From the NCBI GenBank assembly GCA_903895005.1, contig CAITSH010000436.1, positions 1-11,563 of the forward strand: 11,563 nt of DNA. The letters run 5' to 3'. The position numbers and the translations under genes are program-made. Of this stretch, positions 5,914-11,563 are shown one piece after another. Under the pieces are notes generated by a model that was given only the letters and a program-made list of their open reading frames with translations, did not search any database and was not told where the DNA came from. The DNA comes from an uncultured Pseudomonadota bacterium (GTDB lineage Bacteria; Pseudomonadota; Gammaproteobacteria; Burkholderiales; SG8-39). Within the stretch, counting starts at the first letter, position 1. Every line of letters starts with the position of its first letter.

Positions 5914-8184
5914 ATGAAGTTTCGCTTTCCCGTCGTCATCATCGATGAAGACTTTCGTTCCGAAAACACCTCGGGCCTGGGCATACGCGCCCTTGCCAAG
6001 GCGCTTGAGGGCGAGGACATGGAGGTGCTGGGGGTGACGAGCTACGGCGACCTGTCGCAATTCGCACAGCAGCAGTCGCGTGCCTCGGCCTTCATCCTGT
6101 CGATCGACGACGAGGAATTCACGCCCGGTCCCGAGCTCGACCCGGCGGTGCTCAACCTGCGCACCTTCATCGAGGAAATCCGCCGCCGCAACGCCGAGAT
6201 CCCGATTTACCTTTACGGCGAAACGCGCACCTCGCGCCACATCCCCAACGACATCCTGCGCGAGCTGCACGGTTTCATCCACATGTTCGAGGACACCCCC
6301 GAGTTTGTGGCGCGCCACATCATCCGTGAGGCCAAGAGCTATCTCGACGGCCTGGCGCCGCCGTTCTTCAGGGCGCTGACGCATTACGCCCAGGACGGTT
6401 CGTATTCGTGGCACTGCCCTGGACACTCCGGCGGCGTGGCTTTCCTGAAAAGCCCGGTGGGCCAGATGTTCCATCAATTTTTCGGAGAGAACATGCTGCG
6501 CGCCGACGTCTGCAACGCCGTCGACGAGCTCGGGCAGTTGCTCGACCATACCGGCCCGGTGGCCGCCTCCGAGCGTAACGCCGCGCGCATTTTCGGCGCC
6601 GACCACTGCTTTTTTGTCACCAACGGCACGTCGACCTCGAACAAGATGGTGTGGCACTCGACCGTCGCCTCGGGTGACATCGTCGTGGTCGACCGCAACT
6701 GCCACAAGTCGATACTGCACTCGATCATCATGACCGGCGCGATCCCGGTGTTCCTGACGCCGACGCGCAACCACCTCGGGATCATCGGGCCGATTCCGCT
6801 GTCGGAGTTCCAGCCCGAGAACATCATGAAAAAGATCGAGGCCAACCCGTTCGCGCGCGAGGCGCTGAACAAGAAGCCGCGCATCCTCACGATCACGCAA
6901 AGCACCTACGACGGCGTGCTCTACAACGTCGAGATGTTGAAGGAAGTGCTCAACTCCTACGTCGATTCGCTGCACTTTGACGAGGCCTGGCTGCCGCACG
7001 CGACCTTCCATGATTTTTACAAGAACATGCACGCCATCGGCCGCGACCGTCCGCGCACCAAGGACGCGATCATTTATGCCACGCACTCCACGCACAAGCT
7101 GCTCGCGGGCATTTCGCAGGCATCGCAGATCCTGATCCAGGAATCGGAGACGCGCAAACTCGACAAGCACATCTTCAACGAGGCCTACCTGATGCACACC
7201 TCGACCTCGCCGCAGTACGCCATCATCGCCTCGTGCGACGTGGCGGCGGCGATGATGGAGCCGCCCGGCGGCACCGCGCTTGTCGAGGAATCGATCATGG
7301 AGGCGCTCGACTTCCGGCGCGCCATGCGCAAGGTCGACAACGAGTGGGGCAAGGACTGGTGGTTCAAGGTCTGGGGCCCGGACAAGCTCGCGCCCGAGGG
7401 CATGGGGTCGCGCGAGGACTGGATGCTCAAGGCCAACGAAAAATGGCACGGCTTTGGCGACCTGGCAGCCGGCTTCAACCTGCTTGACCCGATCAAGGCC
7501 ACGGTCATCACGCCCGGCCTCGACGTCTCGGGCAAGTTCGCCAAGACCGGCATCCCGGCGTCGATTGTCACGCGTTACCTCGCCGAGCACGGCGTCATCG
7601 TCGAGAAGACCGGCCTGTATTCGTTTTTCATCATGTTCACCATCGGCATCACCAAGGGACGCTGGAACACGCTGGTGACGGCGTTGCAGCAGTTCAAGGA
7701 CGATTACGACAAGAACGCGCCGATGTGGCGCGTGCTGCCCGAGTTCTGCCAGAAGCAGCCGCTGTACGAGGGCATCGGCCTTAAAGACTTGTCCGAGCAG
7801 ATCCACGGCATGTACAAGGCCAACGATGTGGCGCGCCTCACCACCGAGATGTACCTCTCGGACATGGAGCCGGCAATGAAGCCCTCGGATGCCTACGCCA
7901 TGATGGCGCACCGCGAAATCGACCGTGTCTACATCGACGACCTCGAGGGCCGCGTCACCAGCGTGATGCTGACGCCTTACCCGCCGGGCATTCCGCTGCT
8001 GATCCCGGGCGAGCGTTTCAACGGCACCATCATCCGTTACCTGCAGTTCGCGCGCGACTTCAACCAGAAGTTCCCGGGCTTTGAAACCGACATCCACGGC
8101 CTTGCATCGGAAATCGTCGAGGGCAAGAAAAAGTTTTACGTCGATTGCGTACGCAAGGACGCGGTTAAGTCGAAGTCAAAGTAA
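5914..8184 (+). CDS. Orn/Lys/Arg decarboxylase, AdiA-like PLP fold-type I enzyme
   Basis: A cytoplasmic PLP enzyme that removes CO2 from a basic amino acid to make a di- or polyamine precursor (agmatine, putrescine or cadaverine), for polyamine synthesis or acid resistance. The 756 residues match E. coli AdiA (about 755) in length and order. An N-terminal receiver-like wing domain (1 to about 145) is followed by the PLP core and the C-terminal domain. In the core are SWHCPGHSGGVAF at 165-177, GTSTSN at 238-243, VDRNCHKSI at 259-267, LHFDEAW at 353-359 and HSTHKLLAG at 391-399. Lys395 forms the Schiff base, Asp356 pairs with the pyridine nitrogen and His264 stacks on the ring. YPPGIPLLIPGE near 690 is the C-terminal family block. 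The start is ATG 5914 with GGAG at 5904-5907. By eye it is closer to AdiA than to SpeC or CadA, but substrate is not proven. It has its own strong promoter and terminator, so it is probably monocistronic. Confidence 0.93.
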   Translation: MKFRFPVVIIDEDFRSENTSGLGIRALAKALEGEDMEVLGVTSYGDLSQFAQQQSRASAFILSIDDEEFTPGPELDPAVLNLRTFIEEIRRRNAEIPIYLYGETRTSRHIPNDILRELHGFIHMFEDTPEFVARHIIREAKSYLDGLAPPFFRALTHYAQDGSYSWHCPGHSGGVAFLKSPVGQMFHQFFGENMLRADVCNAVDELGQLLDHTGPVAASERNAARIFGADHCFFVTNGTSTSNKMVWHSTVASGDIVVVDRNCHKSILHSIIMTGAIPVFLTPTRNHLGIIGPIPLSEFQPENIMKKIEANPFAREALNKKPRILTITQSTYDGVLYNVEMLKEVLNSYVDSLHFDEAWLPHATFHDFYKNMHAIGRDRPRTKDAIIYATHSTHKLLAGISQASQILIQESETRKLDKHIFNEAYLMHTSTSPQYAIIASCDVAAAMMEPPGGTALVEESIMEALDFRRAMRKVDNEWGKDWWFKVWGPDKLAPEGMGSREDWMLKANEKWHGFGDLAAGFNLLDPIKATVITPGLDVSGKFAKTGIPASIVTRYLAEHGVIVEKTGLYSFFIMFTIGITKGRWNTLVTALQQFKDDYDKNAPMWRVLPEFCQKQPLYEGIGLKDLSEQIHGMYKANDVARLTTEMYLSDMEPAMKPSDAYAMMAHREIDRVYIDDLEGRVTSVMLTPYPPGIPLLIPGERFNGTIIRYLQFARDFNQKFPGFETDIHGLASEIVEGKKKFYVDCVRKDAVKSKSK

Positions 8185-8272
8185 GCGGGCTGGCGGTCGG
8201 CACGCTGCTCGAGTCGGGGGATCCGTAGCGATACTGCCGGGAGATGGTGCGCCGGGGAAAACGGGGCCATAC

Positions 8273-8305
8273 GCTGGAAACCCGCGCCAGGCGGGCTTTT
8301 CCAGC
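8273..8305 (+). terminator. hairpin terminator after the decarboxylase
   Basis: A GC stem CCCGC (8281-8285) with GCGGG (8291-8295) around loop GCCAG is followed by CTTTT. The flanking GCTGGAAA (8273-8280) also pairs with TTTTCCAGC (8297-8305), extending the stem and making the element able to work in both directions. It lies 89 bases after the decarboxylase stop. Confidence 0.75.
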
Positions 8306-8387
8306 CAATTATCCTGTCCGATCAAGGCGTTTGCGGCCAGGAAATCGTGGCATTCAGGGGGCGCATTTCCCTGGGTCACGTTACTCA

Positions 8388-8418
8388 GTTGATTGCCTGC
8401 TCAACGATTGCCCAATCG
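8388..8418. promoter_or_regulatory. two adjacent inverted repeats, candidate operator
   Basis: GTTGA (8388-8392) and TCAAC (8401-8405) form a repeat with an 8-base gap. Immediately next, CGATTG (8405-8410) and CAATCG (8413-8418) form one with a 2-base centre. The heptamer GATTGCC also occurs twice (8391-8397, 8406-8412) with a 15-base period. They overlap the -35 region of the possible operon promoter. No regulator gene lies next to them in the window. Confidence 0.4.
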
Positions 8419-8436
8419 CGCCATCCGACATACAGT
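8408..8436 (+). promoter_or_regulatory. possible sigma-70 promoter of the binding-protein operon
   Basis: TTGCCC (8408-8413) and TACAGT (8431-8436) are separated by 17 bases; each matches four of six consensus bases. Transcription would start near 8443, about 96 bases before the TTG start of the first gene. The site overlaps the inverted repeats, as expected for a regulated promoter. Confidence 0.35.
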
Positions 8437-8538
8437 CTGTCCAACAAACGGGCTTACCGGTGCGCATTGGACCAGGTCCCGTAACCAGAAACCCATGACC
8501 GGGCATCCGGAACACGGGCGGCAAGCAAGGAGGCGTCA

Positions 8539-9453
8539 TTGCGTGTTCCGACCAGGCTCGCATTCGGGCTGATTTCCCGCACCTTTTATTACGTTCCGGT
8601 TTGGGCCGCGCTGGAGCAGGGCTATTTCGCCGACGAGGGACTGGACGTCGACCTGTCCATCATCGGCTCGGGCACCCAGGCTGCGAAATTGAAGTCCGGT
8701 GAATTGCAGATCACCGGCGCACCCCCCGAGGGTGTGGTGCAGGACGTCGAGGCCAGCGGATCGCTCACCATCATCGGTGGCAACTCCGGTCGATTGAGCC
8801 ATTTCCTCATCACCCAGCCGCAATTCAAGCGCATCGAGGACCTGCGCGGTGCGACGCTGGGTATTCTGACCTTCACCGAGGGAAGCTTTTTTCACTTCCA
8901 GCCGATGATGGCAAAACACGGCATGCGCTACCCGGATGACTACAAGGTACTGCCCACCGGCGGGGCGCCGCACCGTCACCAGCTTTTGCTCGAGGGCAAG
9001 ATCGACGCCGGGTTGCAGTCGATTCCATGGGTTTACACCGCCGAGGAGGCGGGCTTCAACAACCTGGGTAATATCAACGATTACATCCCCGACTGGCAGT
9101 TCAACAGCTTTAACGCGGATGCGCGCTGGGCACAGGACAACGCCGATACCGTCGTGCGCTTTCTGCGCGCGCTGCTGCGTGGCAGCGAATGGATGTTCAC
9201 CGATCGTGCCGGGGCGACGGCCCTGGCTGCACGCGAAATCGGCATCCCGCTTGCCCACGCCGAACGCGGGTGGGACTATTTCATTTCAACCGGGAATATC
9301 ACGCGCGACCTGGAGGTCAACCGGCCCGGGCTCGCGCGCGTGATCGAAAGCCAGATCAAGGCCGGCTTGCTCCAGGCCACGCTGTCGCCGGAACCCGAAA
9401 AATACATCACGCGGGGCTATCTTGATGCCGCGCGTGCCTCGTTGCTACGCTGA
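8539..9453 (+). CDS. NMT1/THI5-like (SsuA/TauA-type) substrate-binding protein, no signal peptide, copy 1
   Basis: A 304-residue protein of the periplasmic-binding-protein fold used by ABC importers of sulfonates, nitrate, thiamine precursors and aromatic compounds. The start is TTG 8539, supported by a near-perfect AAGGAGG at 8527-8533. The protein begins directly with the first beta-strand (LAFGLISRTFYYVPVWAALEQGYF, residues 7-30, where the family has its first ligand-loop helix). Further blocks are FKRIED (96-101), GATLGIL (104-110), TEGSFF (113-118) and LQSIPW (159-164). The family's usual Sec signal and lipobox are absent. No upstream in-frame start with a hydrophobic leader is visible, so the product may be cytoplasmic. 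The CCCFC motif of true THI5 enzymes is absent. The gene is followed after 12 bases by a collinear paralogue. Fold call is strong; ligand and cell location are unknown. Confidence 0.85.
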   Translation: MRVPTRLAFGLISRTFYYVPVWAALEQGYFADEGLDVDLSIIGSGTQAAKLKSGELQITGAPPEGVVQDVEASGSLTIIGGNSGRLSHFLITQPQFKRIEDLRGATLGILTFTEGSFFHFQPMMAKHGMRYPDDYKVLPTGGAPHRHQLLLEGKIDAGLQSIPWVYTAEEAGFNNLGNINDYIPDWQFNSFNADARWAQDNADTVVRFLRALLRGSEWMFTDRAGATALAAREIGIPLAHAERGWDYFISTGNITRDLEVNRPGLARVIESQIKAGLLQATLSPEPEKYITRGYLDAARASLLR

Positions 9454-9465
9454 AAGGAAAGCTTC

Positions 9466-10371
9466 ATGCCAAAGGAAAAGCTCAAGGTCGGCATCGTTTC
9501 ACTGACCTTCTTTTACGTGCCGCTGTGGGCGGCGCGCGACCACGGGTTTTTTGAGGCCGAAAACCTCGACGTTGAACTGTCCATGCTGGGCAACGCCTCG
9601 CAGGTCGAGCCGCTCCAGTCGGGCGCGCTGCATGCGCTGGTTGGCACCTGCGAAGCGGCCTTGCAGAACGCAGCCGCGGGCGGGCCCTTGCGCGTGGTGG
9701 CCGGCAACACCGGCAAGCTCAGCCACTCGCTCATCGTGCATTCGCGCTTCAAGCGGATCGAGGACATGAAGGGGGCGACCTTCGGCATCCTCAACATGAC
9801 CGAGGGGAGTTTTTTCCAGTTAAAGGAAATGCTTTCGAAGCACGGGCTGCAGTATCCGGGTGATTACACCGTCAAGGAAACCGGCGGCGTGCCGCCGCGG
9901 CACAAGGCGCTGCTTGCCGGAACCATTGACGGGGGACTGCAGTCGATCCCGTGGAATTACGTCGCCGAGGACGCCGGCTTCCTGAGCCTCGGTGATGTCA
10001 TTGATTACGTGCCGCAGTGGCAGTTTGTCTCGGTCAATGTCAGCAAGGACTGGGCCGAAGCGAACCGGGATGTGCTGGTGCGCTTCCTGCGTGCGCTGTC
10101 GCGTGCCACCGAGTGGGTTTACACTCACAAGGTCGAAGCGGCGTCCATCGCCGAGCGCGAACTGCCGACGCGCCGCGATTACGCCGAGCGCGCCTGGGAC
10201 TACTACACCAGCACCAACGCCTTGACGCGCGACTTGTCAGTGAATGTCGAGGGCATGAAAAAAGTCATTGCAACGCAAAAGGCTGCCGGATTGCTGCCGC
10301 AGAGCGCACCGGACGGACTCGAGGCTTATGTCGCCGGTGAGTATTTGCGCGAGGCGCGTGCCGGCATGTAA
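9466..10371 (+). CDS. NMT1/THI5-like (SsuA/TauA-type) substrate-binding protein, no signal peptide, copy 2
   Basis: A 301-residue paralogue of the preceding gene, aligned without large gaps: FKRIED at 95-100, TEGSFF at 112-117 and LQSIPW at 158-163, each one residue earlier than in copy 1. By eye about half of the residues are shared, so this is an old tandem duplication. The protein starts MPKEKLKVGIVSLTFFYVPL and again runs straight into the first strand with no signal peptide. The start is ATG 9466, preceded by AAGGAAA at 9454-9460 and only 12 bases after the stop of copy 1, so the two are surely one transcript. Positions that differ sit partly in likely ligand loops (GAPPEG in copy 1, VGTCEA in copy 2), suggesting different ligands or partners. 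No ABC permease or ATPase gene is in the window. Confidence 0.85.
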   Translation: MPKEKLKVGIVSLTFFYVPLWAARDHGFFEAENLDVELSMLGNASQVEPLQSGALHALVGTCEAALQNAAAGGPLRVVAGNTGKLSHSLIVHSRFKRIEDMKGATFGILNMTEGSFFQLKEMLSKHGLQYPGDYTVKETGGVPPRHKALLAGTIDGGLQSIPWNYVAEDAGFLSLGDVIDYVPQWQFVSVNVSKDWAEANRDVLVRFLRALSRATEWVYTHKVEAASIAERELPTRRDYAERAWDYYTSTNALTRDLSVNVEGMKKVIATQKAAGLLPQSAPDGLEAYVAGEYLREARAGM

Positions 10372-10399
10372 GACGGGACGCCGGTTTTCACCAGGTTTC

Positions 10400-10435
10400 A
10401 ACACGTGTTACATGATGCGGCCCGCACGAGGCCGC
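10400..10435. repeat. palindrome and hairpin in the gap before the first Bug gene
   Basis: AACACGTGTT (10400-10409) is a perfect 10-base palindrome. Shortly after, GCGGCC (10417-10422) and GGCCGC (10430-10435) make a 6-bp hairpin with a 7-base loop. There is no T-run, so this is not a typical terminator. It could be an internal operator or an mRNA element that sets the level of the downstream gene. Confidence 0.4.
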
Positions 10436-10457
10436 GCTGACGCAAGGAGGAGGCAAC

Positions 10458-11432
10458 ATGACGCTATCGAAGATGACGCGCGCGCTGTTGTTGTGCTCAT
10501 GGCTGCTGCCGCTGCAGGCCTGGGCCCAGCAGATTCCCTGGCCCAATAAAACGGTGCGCCTCGTTGTACCGGCGGCGGCCGGCGGACCGACCGACCTGGT
10601 CGCGCGCGTGCTGGCGGAAAAACTCACCGCGACGCTCGGGCAGACCTTCATCGTCGACAACCGTGCAGGCGCCGGACACATGATTGGCACCGAGGCGGTA
10701 GCGCGTTCGGCGCCCGACGGATACGTCTTCGGCCTGGTGACCACGCCGCACGTGATTAATCCGGCGCTGCAGAAAAAAATGCCCTATGACACGCTGCGGG
10801 ACCTCGAGCCGGTGAGCTGGCTTACCTCGCTGCCACTCGTGCTGGTGGTCAGCTCCGACTCGCCGGTCAGGTCGGTGCGTGAACTGGTGGAGCTTGCCAA
10901 GGCGAAGCCTGGGCAGCTCAACCTCGCCTCTGCCGGCACCGCCACCGGGCCGCATCTTGCCGGCGAACTGTTCAAGTCGAGCGCCGCGATCAACATCGTG
11001 CATGTCCCGTACAAGGGCGGGCCGCAGGCGACCACCGCCATGCTGAGCGGTGAGGCGGCGCTGTACTTCGACACGCCCTCGGGCACGCTGCCGCATATCA
11101 AGAGCGGCAAGCTGCGGCCGCTCGCGGTGACCACGCTGACGCGCTCGGCCTCGCTGCCCGATGTGCCGACCATGGCCGAATCGGGCTTCCCCGGTTTTGA
11201 GGTCAACGTCTGGAACGGCCTCGTGGCGCCGGCCGGTGTGCCGCGCGAAATCATGGCGCGCATGCAGGCCGAGGTGCTCAAGGCGCTGGCGCAGCCTGAT
11301 GTGCGGCAGCGCTTTGCCGCCGTCGGGTTCGAGACGGTGGGCAGCACGCCGGCGGAATTTGGCGCCTATATCGAAAAGGAACTCGGCAAATGGCGCAAGG
11401 TGGTGCAGGACGCCGGCATGAGCGCGAACTAG
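10458..11432 (+). CDS. Bug family (TctC-type) periplasmic substrate-binding protein
   Basis: A periplasmic receptor of the tripartite tricarboxylate transporter type; family members bind carboxylates and related small organic anions. The 324-residue product has a clear Sec signal: MTLSKMTRALLL, a hydrophobic core and a cleavage site after AWA (residue 23). The mature N-terminus QQIPWPNKTVRLVVP is typical of the family. The two ligand-gripping loops are present: AAGGPTDLVAR at 40-50 and HVPYKGGPQATTAMLSG near 180. Later blocks are GKLRPLAVTT, LPDVPTMAESGFPGFEV and WNGLVAPAGVP, all classic for Bug proteins. The start is ATG 10458 with a long AAGGAGGAGG at 10444-10453. The gap to the previous gene is 86 bases. 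No TctA/TctB membrane genes are in the window; many Bug genes in Betaproteobacteria are such orphans. The ligand cannot be told from sequence. Confidence 0.93.
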   Translation: MTLSKMTRALLLCSWLLPLQAWAQQIPWPNKTVRLVVPAAAGGPTDLVARVLAEKLTATLGQTFIVDNRAGAGHMIGTEAVARSAPDGYVFGLVTTPHVINPALQKKMPYDTLRDLEPVSWLTSLPLVLVVSSDSPVRSVRELVELAKAKPGQLNLASAGTATGPHLAGELFKSSAAINIVHVPYKGGPQATTAMLSGEAALYFDTPSGTLPHIKSGKLRPLAVTTLTRSASLPDVPTMAESGFPGFEVNVWNGLVAPAGVPREIMARMQAEVLKALAQPDVRQRFAAVGFETVGSTPAEFGAYIEKELGKWRKVVQDAGMSAN

Positions 11433-11442
11433 GCGTACCGCG

Positions 11443-11563
11443 ATGAAGACACCATTGCGAATCGCCGTCCTCCGCGCCCTCACCGGCATCGTCCTTGTGG
11501 CTGGTTTCGTTGCGATGCCGGCCACCGCACAGTCGAACTACCCGAACAAGCCGGTGCGCATTC
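11443..11563 (+). CDS. second Bug family binding protein, N-terminal 40 codons only
   Basis: ATG 11443, ten bases after the stop of the first Bug gene, opens a frame that runs off the right edge. It encodes MKTPLRIAVLRALTGIVLVA, then a short hydrophobic tail ending ATA-Q near residue 29, a good signal peptide. The mature start SNYPNKPVRI is the usual opening of Bug proteins. An AGG at 11431-11433 may serve as a weak ribosome binding site. It is too short for more, but the family call rests on both the signal and the YPNKPVRI block. It forms a tandem pair with the preceding gene. Confidence 0.78.
   Translation, partial: MKTPLRIAVLRALTGIVLVAGFVAMPATAQSNYPNKPVRI

Larger units (their letters stand above)
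8306..8526. other. upstream region of the binding-protein operon
   Basis: No gene is seen here. Starting right after the terminator, this stretch holds the inverted repeats at 8388-8418 and a possible promoter (8408-8436) described separately. The remaining part shows no further motif that I can support. Short open frames across it have no family resemblance or ribosome binding site. Confidence 0.45.

Noticed and set aside
5884..8097. Very long (737-codon) open frame on the minus strand opposite the decarboxylase
   Set aside because: It is rich in Arg, His, Val and Asp with no domain signature and mirrors the codon pattern of the real gene; long antisense frames are common in GC-rich DNA.
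8244..8498. Short plus-strand frames in the gap after the decarboxylase
   Set aside because: They run through the terminator hairpin and have no ribosome binding site or family resemblance.
10497..11525. 342-codon minus-strand frame opposite the Bug gene
   Set aside because: It is a shadow of the Bug gene, which has full family motifs, a signal peptide and a strong ribosome binding site.
1..11563. Search by eye for tRNA genes, CRISPR arrays, insertion sequences, integrase sites and long direct repeats
   Set aside because: None was seen; the only repeats are short ones in intergenic gaps and the diverged tandem binding-protein genes.

Overview
The window is GC-rich, densely coded chromosomal DNA from a proteobacterium, most likely a member of the Betaproteobacteria (Burkholderiales-like). 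The reasons are the order metG / apbC / dcd / Orn-Lys-Arg decarboxylase, which I recall as typical of that group (from memory, not checked), and the Bug-type (TctC-like) periplasmic binding proteins at the right end, a family greatly expanded there. I see no rRNA, tRNA, CRISPR array, transposase or integrase.

Layout. Positions 1-1282 (minus) hold the N-terminal 427 codons of methionyl-tRNA synthetase (metG), cut by the left edge. A short divergent promoter region (1283-1433) separates it from the plus-strand genes apbC/mrp (Fe-S cluster carrier ATPase, 1434-2522), dcd (dCTP deaminase, 2559-3131) and a small secreted protein of unknown function that overlaps the end of dcd (GTG start at 3109). 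Next comes a two-part outer-membrane protein (about 3828-5276): a MipA/OmpV beta-barrel followed by a second barrel-like domain with a PagL-like His-x-Ser motif. A convergent minus-strand gene (5293-5511) encodes a YbcJ-type S4 RNA-binding protein. A roughly 400-base gene-free stretch (5512-5913) carries a very good sigma-70 promoter and a hairpin-rich leader before a 756-residue AdiA-like PLP decarboxylase (5914-8184), which ends at a clear hairpin terminator (8273-8305).

The right part (8539 to the end) looks like one transport or catabolic operon. It has two tandem, collinear NMT1/THI5-like substrate-binding proteins that both lack a visible signal peptide, then two tandem Bug (TctC-type) periplasmic binding proteins with clear signal peptides; the second is cut by the right edge. 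Upstream, tandem inverted repeats (8388-8418) lie against a possible promoter and are candidate operator sites.

How the genes work together. The left half is housekeeping: translation, Fe-S assembly, dTTP precursor supply and polyamine or acid-stress metabolism, plus envelope proteins. The right half is accessory and apparently concerned with sensing or taking up small organic molecules, with no permease or enzyme visible here to say which. I found no clearly new defence or mobile system. The items most worth a second look are the leaderless binding-protein pair, the structured leader of the decarboxylase gene and the MipA/PagL-like fusion.
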